A DNA stretch of 64,000 nucleotides from the NCBI GenBank assembly GCA_014529385.2, contig CM043950.1, positions 77,078,435 through 77,142,434 on the forward strand, given 5' to 3'. The notes beneath the pieces were generated by a model that saw nothing but the letters and a program-made list of their open reading frames with translations, was not told where the DNA came from and ran no database searches. The translations under genes and the position numbers were made by a program. Numbering within the stretch: the first letter of the stretch is position 1; the number at the start of each line of letters is the position of its first letter. Of the stretch, positions 30,042 through 40,804 are shown one piece after another. Source of the stretch: Adiantum capillus-veneris. Its lineage: Eukaryota > Streptophyta > Polypodiopsida > Polypodiales > Pteridaceae.

Positions 30042-31355
30042 CTAGTCAGACGTCTCATCGCGTCCAAGCGGCGTATCTGTCGGATTCTGCAAAAAAAGAC
30101 AATAAGACAGCTTTCAGTAAGTATAAACTTATAACGACATTTATAAAACAATACAAAAAATAAAAAAGAGTAAACCCTAATACTAACCATGCCGCCGCGA
30201 GAACTGAGAATGTCCATCAGGGCGTTTAAGCCCTTCCTGCCTGCGTACTCGCGCTCGTACGGTGTGGGATCACGTCCTGTCATCTACCACTGTCAAAACA
30301 TACAAAGATTTCATTATGTTAGAACTAAAAAACTCATAAACCCTAAACTATCGAACATGCATAAAGAGCAATGTGAAAAGACTTACAAAATCGGCCTCAA
30401 ATGATGCCCATCCACCGCTCCCCAAGTGGTGCGAGCTCCCTGCCTCTACTCGCGCTCTGGCTGCATCCTTTTGTTGCTTCCACTTGTCGGGATTCTCGCG
30501 CGCTGCTTTCTTCGCATTCTTCCAATCTTCTTTGGCCAGCCAATCTGGCCTGTTCCACCCATTCTTGATTGCTTTTTGTACTTCGGAACGCTTGTGTTTG
30601 CAGTATTCGCGCATTCGAATCTTCATCAGGTCTTCATTGAAGCGCTGATCCTGTGTTGGAACAAGAAACTCATCATGAAGTATGCTGATTACTCTGTTTT
30701 TTAAATCACTTGGTACTTCACTCCATTTGTTTAGTATGTAGTGTCTAAACAGCTGAGAGCAAAGACCATGCATGCGCGAGATCACCTTCTTGCCGTCATC
30801 ATCCATGATGATGCCGCCGCTGATGTCGACGGAGTAAGGCAAGCCCTCTGGCCAGTGACGCGTGAACCTGGGTGTCCCGGCAGGGGTCTCTAGCGGCGTG
30901 TCGATGGGGGTACGGACGTTAGGTGTCTCCACCGGCGTCTGGGCCCCGAAGCGAGGAGTGTCGAGTGGGGTGGCTCCTGGCGGAGTAGGTAGAGGTGTGT
31001 AGCTTCTAGGAACAGTCAGCCGTGCAAAACCTGGCGTAGATGGCGATGCTGTGGCTGGTGTGGGGGCGGGCAAAGAAGGGGAGGGTAAAGAGCCTCGTCG
31101 AACACGAGGCGGTGTGGAGGCATCGGTGGCGGAATCCCCACAACAACCGCCACCGCCACCACTAGAGCGCCGGTGTCTAGACGAGTGTGAAGCTCGTCTC
31201 GTCGACGCCGAAGCTTCGGAGCGCGTCGAATGCTCCGAAAGAGAGGGAGATGCGGATGGTGTAGGAACGCGCGATGATGCGCCAGAGCGATGACGCTCCA
31301 CGTACCACTGTCTCTGCTGCGGTGACAAAGAAGAAAGAAACTCCTCATCATCCAT
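30042..31355 (-). CDS. TNPA-like protein of the CACTA element (three exons)
   Basis: The proposed exons are 31355-30387, 30283-30188 and 30086-30042, joined by two GT-AG introns of 103 and 101 bp. Both introns fall between codons, giving 369 residues. It starts MDDEEFLSSLSPQQRQWYVE. Residues 20-170 are Ser/Pro/Thr/Arg-rich and low in complexity, with repeated TP-DTP motifs. The C-terminal 150 residues (LKNRVISILHDEF, WNRPDWLAKEDWKNAKKAA, then HLGSGGWASF and TGRDPTPYE) match the plant Transposase_24 / Ptta-En/Spm family, whose TNPA members bind subterminal repeats. No stops or frameshifts are visible. The splice sites are inferred by eye. Confidence 0.7.
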
Positions 31356-31599
31356 ACCTGCATTAAACACACGAATATTTAAACTTAATATTGAATGAAT
31401 AGAGTAGACAATGACGCAAAGACCATTAAATACAATGACGTAATCACGCATATAAATACAATGACGCAATGAATCGAGTGATAGAAGAGGCAAGTCGAAA
31501 ACTCAGAATTTTCAATCAAAAGATGTGAGCGCGAGTAGAAAAGAGCGTTATACACCATGGAAGGTACTTAGAGAGCCAGAGCTTTTACAACACGGAGCA

Positions 31600-34019
31600 A
31601 AATTGTTCAAATACAATATTTGTGGCTTTAAGAGATCTCTCTCTCATCCTCGCATAACTCAGCATAACTTCCTATATCTATATAGAGCTCTACGTTTAAA
31701 CACATATCCTCTGTTTCATTTTGTAGCTCCTCTGCATGCACCCCATATAGAGTAGTAGCATCTTGATGCTCGTCTGGCACCACCGCAGCGGCTTCTGATT
31801 GAGCATCTTCTCTGATCTCCTCCATTGATGTCGTTGTGATTGGCACATGATAGCCTTCATACGTCCTTGCACTACGAGGGGCTACCTCTATGACGTACCA
31901 CCAGTTTGATGTAGACTTTGTAGGATGAAATATTACCTGCCAGAGCCACATAACTTACATGAGAGCTTTCAAGCACATAACTTGTAAAAGGGGGATGTTA
32001 ACTATTTACATACTTACTTGTTCACAATGCTCGGGTAGTACGAAAGTGTCTCTTAGGTCAGTCCATTTCTTAGTAGAATCCACCTCAAGAAAACCAGACT
32101 CTCCTCTACGCACAGTAGCGTTGCGACCCTCCATGATTATCTTGAACCATTGCACGTCGAACAAGTTGACAAAAAATCCTCTGTAATCGATCCTCAAAAT
32201 CTCTTGTAGCGTGCCGAAGTAAGTGAGTTCCGCCACCACAGGATCTGCATCAGAGGAACGTCGTCGACTAGACTGTTCAAATTTTGCCATGATTCCACAA
32301 TCTTGAGTAAAACGCTTTTTGTCGATTCGTTCCACCCTAAAATGTCGACCTTTACACCATGCTGCTGTGTATGACTTATACTACAACGAACAAAGATTAT
32401 GAGTGGCCGTTCAAACGTTTATAAATAAAGTCACTTGCTAGTCGTACATTGCAAACTTACCTTGGTCGCACAACCCCGAGAGTACTCCCACTCTTCTTCA
32501 GTCACTTCGTCACCGCATTGTTGTGCGCTTTTCAATTGGTTGTGCAACCATCTTAAGCTCATGAAGGTTGGTAGGCTCTCCAGAACCGCTGGATAGTGCA
32601 TCGGTGGTCGTCTTCCGCGTCTCCACTCGATTCATGCCCTTTGTCGCTCTTGCTTTGCATCCTCATATTGTGAAATCCACTTTTGCATCACTGGATTGTG
32701 AAGCATGCAAAATCGGTTGATTTTAGCCTCTAGATCTTCGGTCATCTTCTTCTCAACACCGAGATTGCACATGACAATCCCAGATATGCGCTCATCATCT
32801 ATGGTTCGCCATAGCGTGTCCCGGGATTTATCAAATCCGTCTAGCCACTCTCCAATGTACACTGGGGACTCTGATACCAACCAACCTTTTGCCATGCTAC
32901 CCTCCGGACGTGCCTTTTGACGCACATATCCCTTAAGCGTTTTCATGAAACGCTCTAAGAAGAACATCCATCTGGAATGAACTGTGCCAGCTATTTCCAC
33001 CTCATCAACTATGTGAACAAGAAGATGCACCTGAATGGTTAGCATTGTAGTAGGAAAATGTTTCTCAAACATGCACACAAGCTCCGCAGCATTTAGTTTG
33101 GCGAATGGTATGGAGTCTACGTTGATCTCCTTTTGTGAGATCCATTGCACCAGCTTTGCAAGTTTGTAGATTGTGTTACGGATGTCGAGAGACAAACATC
33201 CCTCAATGGCAACCGGTCACATTTCGGACACTTCTCCATGTTTGTGTATTCCCCTCTGAAAAGAATGCAGTCATTAGGACAAGCGTGGATAGAATTGTAA
33301 TCCATCCCCAAGTTTCGCAAAATCTTTCTTGCTTCATCTCGGGAATCTGGCATCACATTGTCAGCTGGTAGTATGTGCTCTTTCAGCAATCTACACAACA
33401 TAAAAATATGATACAATCGTGTAAAAATCTATCAGATCATTGTACATTTAGAGTTCTATTAAAGTAAACTAATTGTAATAGATCACCTGAAAAGCGCTGT
33501 GACGCTAGTGTCACTCCATCCAAACTTTGCCTGCATGTTGAGAAGAACCAGGAGTGCTTTCAATCTAGATATACGTGCTCCATTATACAATGGCGTATCG
33601 GCTTCACTTTTCATATCATCATAGATAAGCCTTTCTGAATCCATGATCGTCTCGATCATTTCATCAATCTCGGGCTCAAACATTGCCTCGTTGGGAATGT
33701 GCTCTGCATGATCATCCCCCGAGCTGTCAGAGGCTACATCTTGTGGCCTCACATATGCTGCTTGACCAAAGCGCCTGTGAATACGTCTATTGGGTTGCAA
33801 GATTGATGCTTGTTGGCCAGCGTTAGAGTCCGACGAGTTATAATTGGCAACAACTCGATCTATAATAGATGGATCGAACTCGCCAACTTCGCAAACGTGC
33901 TGCAAAGAAACACGTCTTGTCCGTCGCACAGCATGCTTGCATTGATTACAAGGACATAAGACCCTCGTTGAGAGATAGGTGTTTCGGTTGGACGGTCCCA
34001 CATCCTCGTCGCTACTCAT
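31600..34019 (-). pseudogene. TNP2-type CACTA transposase, catalytic domain missing
   Basis: Four blocks on the minus strand. 34019-33487 starts MSSDEDVGPSNRNTYLSTRV and holds CPCNQCK of the transposase-associated zinc motif. A 96-bp GT-AG intron leads to 33390-33200, with PADNVMPDSRDEARKI and HACPNDCILFRGEY, the start of the TNP2 domain, ending at CPKCDRLPLRD. The sequence then jumps, with a frame change, to LSLDIRNTIYKL and VHSRWMFFLERFMKTLKGYV with ARPEGSMAKG (DUF4218, 33195-32632). Last come DUF4216 blocks at 32382-32010 (VVAELTYFGTLQEIL) and 31951-31600. The DDE region, normally about 400 residues between the second and third blocks, is absent. Confidence 0.85.
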
Positions 34020-34081
34020 AATGAGGATAAAAAACTTATAACCTGGACAATAAATTTAATATTCTATTGGCATTCTTCGTC

Positions 34082-34083
<2 letters not shown>

Positions 34084-34138
<55 letters not shown>
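34084..34138. repeat. (TC)n microsatellite
   Basis: About 26 uninterrupted CT units 65 bp upstream of the transposase start codon. Confidence 0.95.
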
Positions 34139-34139
<1 letters not shown>

Positions 34140-34429
34140 ACCTCACATTCTCTAGTCATGTCCAATCCCCACACACCTCGGTCTAGAGGTGCACGGAGAT
34201 CAGAACCACCGGGTTATAATCTCGTCTTTATTGGTCAATACCTATATTTGTGGGTACAAGAAATCTACACACCCACGTCTACATGATACTGCATGTAGTG
34301 GACAAAACCCCTTTGCCTCTTCTCTAGCTATAGCACTTTACTTCATCTTAACATCTTTTCACAGTAGATCTTTTCACTGTTCGTCTAACTCTAAACCCTA
34401 AACCGTAAGTAATTCTTGCATGGACTCGA

Positions 34430-34815
34430 TCTAACGTAAATAAGCGTAAATCTAAATAAACGTAAATCTAACTAAAAATAAAGCTAAATCTAATTTAACG
34501 TAAGTCTAATGACTAGAGGTTGTCTAGATGGTCATTGTGTCGGGGATGTAGTGACTCTTGCCGCCCTGAAGATCCACCTTCTTCCCTATCTTCTGAAGAC
34601 ATTTCACCAGTACTTTTGGATCGACGGAGCCCACCATGAGTGAAGGCAGCAATACCCTATATTCCATTGAGGGCTTTCTTCACCCGCTTCATGCAGGCAT
34701 CGCAGTCTATGGAGACCTAAATCTAATCTAATATAACGTAAATCTAAATCTAGCTTAAATAAACGTAAATCTAGTTAAAAATAAACCTAAATCTAATTTA
34801 ATGTAAGTCTACATA
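34430..34815. repeat. Direct repeats flanking the captured HMA exon
   Basis: An AT-rich block with TAAACGTAAATCTA and AACCTAAATCTAATTTAA-like motifs occurs at about 34430-34512 and again at 34722-34815, on each side of the HMA fragment. It may be intron sequence carried with the exon, or a duplication made during capture. Confidence 0.7.
34524..34717 (-). pseudogene. Captured HMA (heavy-metal-associated) domain exon
   Basis: After a TTTAG|GT acceptor-like site the minus strand reads VSIDCDACMKRVKKALNGI, the metal-binding MxCxxC-type start of a plant HMA domain. A stop and a one-base shift follow, and then the next frame reads GSVDPKVLVKCLQKIGKKVD, the end of the same domain, and stops at 34524. 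Plant isoprenylated HMA proteins (HIPP family) and copper chaperones have this layout and an exon boundary at this place. One frameshift and one stop make it a pseudogene. It is unrelated to CACTA genes, so capture of host DNA is the simplest explanation. Confidence 0.78.
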
Positions 34816-34859
34816 TAACCTAATCTTTAACGTCTTTTAAGATAGTTTCCTACGACGTT

Positions 34860-35301
34860 ATAACTCTCTTCTTCTTGTGTGTGTGTGCGTGTGCGGATGT
34901 GTGTGCCAATAAAAAGAGATAAATGGTATAACCTTTCTATCACCCATGCCAAGTATGATAGATTGATTATGCCATTTCCCTCTTGAATAATAGGTCTTGA
35001 GTTCAACTCCTCGTCGGCTAGATCTTTAGGTCTTTTAATTTTTAATTAGTTTCCTACGACGTTAAATTAGTTTCTCTCTCTTTCTCTCTCAATGTGTGTG
35101 CGTTTTTTTGGATCGTATGCATGTTTTCTCTCTCTTTTCCTCTCTCAATGTGTGCGTTTTTTGTTTATGCATGTTCTCTCTCTCTTTTCCTCTCTCAATG
35201 CGTGCGTTTTTCGTTTATGCATGCTCTCTCTCTCTTTTTCTCTCTCAATGTGTGTGTGCATTCTTTGTTTATGTATGTGTGTGTGCGTTTTTGTTTTTGT
35301 T

Positions 35302-35351
<50 letters not shown>

Positions 35352-35472
35352 AACACTATGTGTGTGTGTGTATGTGTGTGTGTGAGAGAGAGAGAGAGGG
35401 AGAGAGAAAGAGGGGAAGGGAACATGAGAATGAGGAGAGGGAAGGAGCATACCTGGCTCTCCTTCCTCTCCT

Positions 35473-35511
<39 letters not shown>

Positions 35512-35516
35512 AGAAG

Positions 35517-35563
<47 letters not shown>

Positions 35564-35575
35564 GGGAGAGCGTTA
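34860..35575. repeat. Microsatellite-rich block: (TG)n, (TC)n, (AG)n
   Basis: Includes four CTCTCTCAATGTGTG..TTT units of about 62 bp (35080-35280), (TC)n at 35308-35347, (GT)n at 35474-35510 and (AG)n at 35521-35560. Frames of up to 165 codons through it are low-complexity artefacts. Confidence 0.9.
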
Positions 35576-35659
35576 CCTGCTCCTTGCTTGAGGGCGCCGA
35601 AAAACTCAGATCTGAGATCTGAGTTTTTGGGCGCGCTCGGTTATTTTTTTACCCCAGCC

Positions 35660-35790
35660 GGCGTCGCTATCAGCGTCGCTATAAGCGTCGCTATGAGCGT
35701 CGCAAATTTACAAAGAAATTTGCGACGCTCATAGCGACACCGGGAAAAAAAAATTTGAGCGTCGCTGTGTGAGCGTCGCTAATATGAAGA
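35660..35790. repeat. Right subterminal repeats of the CACTA element
   Basis: GCGTCGCTAT boxes in both orientations, mirroring 29480-29690. Confidence 0.9.
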
Positions 35791-35885
35791 GCCTCTTGTA
35801 GTGGATGTAAAAGACATTTACCTTGAGGCACTCTACCTTGTTAACTTGGTGTTGAGCTTATATATGGAGCTACTCAATGTATGGC

Positions 35886-36640
35886 AACGAAATCGATGTG
35901 GTCTACAACTTTGCAGAAGAAAGTTTTTTCAAATTCTGCACCGATTTTTAGTTATCGTTCGCGGACTGCGTACATACCTGAAAAGCAACTTTCTCTTTTT
36001 GTTTTTGATTTTTCTGCTAATTGAAAACTATTTTCCTGAAAATACTTGAGTGAGACAGATCAATGTGGTCTACAACTTTGCAAGAAAAAGTTTTTTCAAA
36101 TTCTGCACCGATCTTGAGGTATCCTTCGCGAACTGCGTACACACCTGAGGCACCACAAACGATGTGGTCTATGACTTTGCAGAGGAAAGTGTTTTCAAAT
36201 TCTACACTGATTTTGATTTATCATTCGCAGACTGCGTACATGCCTGAAAAGCAACTTCCCATTTTGTTTTTGATTTTTCTCCTGATTGAAAACAATTTTG
36301 CAGAAACTAGCCAACGTATTCATCGAAATTGATGTGGTCTAAAACTTTGCCTAAGAAAATTTTTCCAAATTCTGCACAAATTTTGAGTTATCGTTGGCGG
36401 ACTACGTACATGTTTGAAAAGAAACTTTTGCTTTTTGTTTTCAAATTTTCTCCTAATTGAGCACAATTTTGCAAAAACAGTCCACAAAGTCACTGAATCG
36501 ATGTGAAACCATTCGCTTGAGCCATAGGAATCGATGTGGTCTACAACTTTGCAGAAGAATTTCTCTAAATTCTCCACCGATTTTGGATTATCGTCTCAGA
36601 CTGCGAATATGTTTGAAAAGAAAAAAATTATTGTTTGCTT
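35886..36640. repeat. About 171-bp array (copy b)
   Basis: Five or so diverged units anchored on GATGTGGTCTACAACTTTGC and TTCGCGGACTGCGTACATAC. Confidence 0.82.
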
Positions 36641-36889
36641 TTGATTTTTGTCATAATTAAAAACTTCTCAATTATAGTTTTTCTTCATCAATCATATATT
36701 TGTTACTAACGTTACTTTGCTACAGAAGCAAGTTACATATCGTTCCGATTCAGTCGAGTCGTTGATGATCGTCCAAATTCTATCGAGCTACTGTTGGTAC
36801 ATGGTCTTTTGCTATATGATATACTCGTTCATTGATTCTTGTATAATTATTCTTCTAGAGCTATAGTTTACGTCGTTCTATTGATAATT

Positions 36890-37400
36890 TCTCGTTGGTA
36901 CCATACTGATTTGCATGGTACCATGATGATGTTTTGTTAGTACTTTGATCATGGTGATTTTCGTTGATACCATGATGATATTTCATTGATACCATGGTTA
37001 TTCTCGGTGATGCCATGATGATATTTCATTGATACCATGGTTATTCTCGGTGATGTCATGATGATATTTTGTTGATTCCATGGTGATTTTCATTGATACC
37101 ATGGTTATTCTTGGTGATGTCATGATGTTGTTTCGTTGATACAATGATTATTCTTGGTGATATCATGATGTGGTTTCATTGATACCATGGTTATTCTCGG
37201 TGATACCATGATGTTTTCTCGTTGATAATATGGTTATTCTCGATAATATCATGATGTTGTTTCGTTAATACCATGGTTATTCTCGGTGATACCATGACGT
37301 TGTTTCGTTGACACAATGATTATTCTATGATACTTTTCGTTGATACCATGATGATTTATTCATTTTATTGATATAATTCTGATATTTTGTTAATACTTTG
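36890..37400. repeat. About 43-bp array (copy b)
   Basis: Units of GATACCATGGTTATTCTCGG followed by TGATGCCATGATGATATTTC-type halves; the reverse complement of the array in copy a. Confidence 0.85.
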
Positions 37401-38090
37401 ATGATACTCATTGATATCACTATGTTGATAAATGTCGTTTTATGTAGTATATACACATGTCATTTGGATCATGTATCATGCATCTTGTACTTTTTATGTT
37501 CATACTTTGTGTTCACATATGTTGTCGTGCGTGTATATGTCGTCAAAAGAGTGGCGTCGAGAACCATCTCTTATGGCATTGTGAAGGTAATTATTTCACT
37601 AACGATGCTATTAATTTTCATGACTATGTTTTTTGAGTCTATGATCTATGATGGATTGATTTCATTAAGACAAACTTGGTGACAATGAAAGACTTATGAA
37701 GACATGTTTGGTGATGCCATATTGATGACAACATGAAGATATGTTTGGTGATGCGATAGTGATTACAATCTACACAGCAGATTCACGATGCCACTTCTGA
37801 TTACGAGCTAATCGATAGCATTTACACCTCTTTATTGAACCTTTGTATTCATTATTGTATTTGATAAGATAGGAGTAATGTAACTCCTCATAAAACATTC
37901 ATTCTCAAAGGAGTGATGTAGCTCCTTATAAAATATTCATTGTACAAGGAGTGATGTAGCTCCTGATGAACATTTGTATGTTCAATGATTTTTATAATAT
38001 AACGGTGGGTGTATATAGAGCTGTGGGTTTTTCCCTTGATCCCGAAAGGGTTTTTTCATCCACAGTTAGGAACCCTTATTTGAGCGGGGG

Positions 38091-38238
38091 TGTTGAGCTT
38101 ATATGTGAAGCTACTCAATATATGGATTCTCTATATATGGCACCCAGGTCCCCTCTATATATACATCATCTCATGTGTGTATTCTATGAATACACACTTT
38201 GGGGTTCTATTTCTGTGCTCTCTCTTTCTGTCTCAACA
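38091..38238 (+). repeat. Short LTR (3' LTR of copy b)
   Basis: 148 bp, TGTTGAGC...CTCAACA, directly after the polypurine tract GAGCGGGGG. Confidence 0.85.
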
Positions 38239-38400
38239 CTTGGCACTATTGGCAGTTTAGTACGTACTCTTGAGCATCATGATGTAATTCCGGCCAATAA
38301 AATTTCCGTCGAACTAAGGCATATATCTTACAAATGCCCGGATTACCAGCACTGGGAATATCGTGACATTCAAATAAGATTTGGCACCTAGTGTCTGAGT
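38239..38400 (-). pseudogene. Element W remnant beyond copy b
   Basis: The target duplication shows that W continues here, but no frame is readable. The right limit is uncertain. Confidence 0.4.
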
Positions 38401-40100
38401 CCTTTGGCACGCATGGAGTAGGTAGAAATCATCAATGGAAAATTTCTTCCATCGCTTCAGCTCTTCCTTAGTAGGGGTGGAGCTCTGTGTGTTGGAGTTT
38501 TTATCTGCGCGTTGTGGTGTAGCTCTGCTTTCGTGAGGAGACAAAGAGCAGAGAAATTTAAGCTAGGCTTCTTTGAAGCCTACACATTTAGTGAGTAGTG
38601 ATTGGGGCTTGTTAACTGGACAAGTTTAATGATTAATGTATGCCAAATGCGACTTAAAGGGGCCAACAGATACCTTAATGATGCCAAAAATGAGTATGCA
38701 AGAAGTGAGCACAAATGGGAGATTATGATCTAGAACTGCAGTGCTTGAAGTGCTCTATCGGCCTATTTTTACGGCTCGTCAATTGGAGCTATGGTGAAAA
38801 CGTTATGGCAGTTTGAAGTTTAAGACGATTGTAGATCCGTACCGGACTGGGCAACTTCGCCTGAGGTGACAGAAATGAAATGAATGCACGGGCCTGAAGT
38901 GCTCACTTTCTGGAGCGCGTCATTATTTCCAGGTCAATGATCAAAGTTACGATTGCCAAGATGGTTTCGTCCCATTCCAATTCTCTCGATTGGAGTGCCA
39001 TCAGGGAATTTTTGGGGTTCAACAGGCTGCTCTAGAATACAGTGCAGTTAAAAGATCAATAAGTGCTTGAGGAGCATTGTGTTTGGAATGTCATCTCTTG
39101 GATTGTAATGATTACGGGATAAACCCAAGAGAGGTAGGGATAAGAAATTGGTTAGTTTGAGCAGATGCAAAAGAAATCACTTATACTTGCATCTAAATGG
39201 CCGTGGCAATGTCCGCAACTCTGAAACGGGTAACAAAAACTCACAATGATAATGTCAGTTGGTGGCTAGTGGCGCCTTTACAAAATCATGATATGCGAAT
39301 CAAATGTGGTTCCCTATACCATGAAGCTGTGGCCGCCCAAGGCAAAGAGGCCACCCTCCCTTAACATCGTAAGGTGAGGCCGCCCAATGCCCAAGGGCAA
39401 CCAAATTTTAAGGGCCGCCCATTATGAGGTCCAAAGGCCACCCGAGAAAGAAAAAAGGGTTTTGGGGCATTGGCCTCCCATGAAATGGATACCCACTTTA
39501 ACTATGAAATTTTTGGAAGTGTGAAAACGAGGTAAAATGGGGAGAGGCAGTGCAAGGAGTCAAAACGGACGAGGAGGGGAGAAGATCATGCTTGCATAGG
39601 TCGTAGCAGCGCTCAGGAGACCTTGAGCATGAAGAAGAAAGTGCTCAGCTCACCAAGGCACCCCTTTCTGGCATCACTCCAGTCGGGTTTCACGCTGGTC
39701 CGCAACCGGCCCTGCCACGTCATGGGACGGGTTTTTATAGTGTCCCTAGCGTTGCTAAGGGAGGGAGAGAGCTATTAAAAGGTTGGTTCTTTTTGCATGG
39801 AGGGGGAATTTTTACATGCGAGAGATTAGGCAAGCCAAGGCAAGGAGAAAGAAGGCAAGCAAGTAGAGCTTGTGAAGGGCTTGTTGAGGCAAACAAGTGG
39901 AGCTTGAGAAGAGCTTTTCGAGGCAGGCAATCAAAGAAAGAGAGGAAGCTTGTCGAGGCAAGCAAGTAAAGCAAGGGAGGAAGCTTGTCGAGGCAAGCAA
40001 GTAGGTCGAGAAGAAGGCGAGCTTGGTTAGAGAAAGCAAGGTGAATAAGAGTTTAAAGAGCTTAAGGAAGAAGGAGGGAAGGGAGCCTCGAAGCAATAGG

Positions 40101-40191
<91 letters not shown>

Positions 40192-40759
40192 TCGCTCTCG
40201 TCATTGACTAATAAAACAAGCAAGGCTACTCGGTTAGTAAAGTAAGAAGGAACTCTCTCTCTCGAGAGTAAGAAGATCTTGGGAAGGGAAAGATAAGGCA
40301 AGGGAAGCTCGGTAAGAGGGCAGATGTCATTCGGGGAGTCTGACGTTAAGCAGCAAGAAAAGAGAGAAGTAAGGCAAGAAGGAGAAAGGGTAACCTCTCT
40401 CTACTATAATTGGGAATTACAAGGACATCAATCGGGGAATTTCACCAGATATGTACGTCCTGATAAGCTTCAAATGGTGCCAACGGCAGGCATAAGTGAG
40501 AAATTTACAATCGTGATCTAATTTGAGAGCATTTACTCTTCTAACACCATCAGTGCCGTTAACGGCAAACATTTGTAGTCGAGTTTCACTTCGGGTAATC
40601 ATTAGCAGCTTAGAACATTCCGGTTTTTGTCAATGTTTTAAGCACTTAAGGTGTCTTCAAAGTCTTTTGCTTTGTATATTGGATCTACTCTCTTGTCCCT
40701 CCCACAGCCAGAGGCCCGGCGCCTGCCCAACTCACATTTCAAACACATATACCCCAACA
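38400..40759 (+). repeat. Probable LTR of element Z
   Basis: Inferred from what follows: a CA end (CCCCAACA) and a tRNA-Trp-like PBS at 40764. It has no coding frame. It contains GC-rich GGCCGCCC motifs (39330-39440), a possible TATA (GGTTTTTATAGTG, about 39729-39741) and a purine-rich tract with GAGGCAAGCAAG repeats (39820-40020). The left end and target duplication could not be located, so the start is approximate. Confidence 0.45.
40107..40198. repeat. (TC)n microsatellite
   Basis: About 45 CT units in the leader part of element Z. Confidence 0.95.
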
Positions 40760-40763
40760 TCTT

Positions 40764-40781
40764 TGGTGCACCCGACGCGAA
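40764..40781 (+). other. Probable primer-binding site of element Z (tRNA-Trp-like)
   Basis: TGGTGCACCCGACGCGAA differs at two positions from the complement of plant tRNA-Trp 3' ends. It lies five bases after CCCCAACA and 24 bp before an open frame. Confidence 0.55.
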
Positions 40782-40804
40782 ACAAGCCGAGGTGGGAGGT
40801 AAAG

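Larger units (their letters stand above)
29444..35803 (-). mobile_element. CACTA (En/Spm) transposon, transposase core deleted
   Basis: 6,360 bp with 12-bp inverted termini CACTACAAGAGG / CCTCTTGTAGTG and 3-bp GAT duplications (29441-29443, 35804-35806). The empty site is intact near 57950. Both ends carry many GCGTCGCTAT / ATAGCGACGC boxes, as expected for subterminal binding sites of the TNPA-like protein. On the minus strand it has a TNP2-type transposase gene (about 34019-31600) followed by a TNPA-like gene (31355-30042). Between the right end and the transposase lie microsatellites and a captured HMA-domain exon. This copy is probably non-autonomous. Confidence 0.92.
35850..38238 (+). 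mobile_element. Short-LTR retroelement, copy b
   Basis: Flanked by CTTGG (35845-35849, 38239-38243). The 5' LTR is only a stub of about 36 bp (TGTTGAGCTTATATATGGAG then about 16 bases), after which internal sequence starts; no PBS is present. The internal region has the 171-bp array (about 35886-36640), the 43-bp array (36890-37400), 700 bp without frames, the PPT-like AGCGGGGG and a 148-bp 3' LTR. The same stub structure at the same W position is seen at 57994, so the stub predates the W duplication. Confidence 0.85.

Noticed and set aside
31356-31493. Upstream extension of the TNPA-like frame to 31493
   Set aside because: The hydrophobic extension precedes a splice-acceptor-like TGCAG and the Met at 31355 begins the family-like sequence, so it is taken as intron or leader.
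35094-35591. Overlapping frames of 155-165 codons
   Set aside because: Translations of TC, TG and AG microsatellites in all frames.
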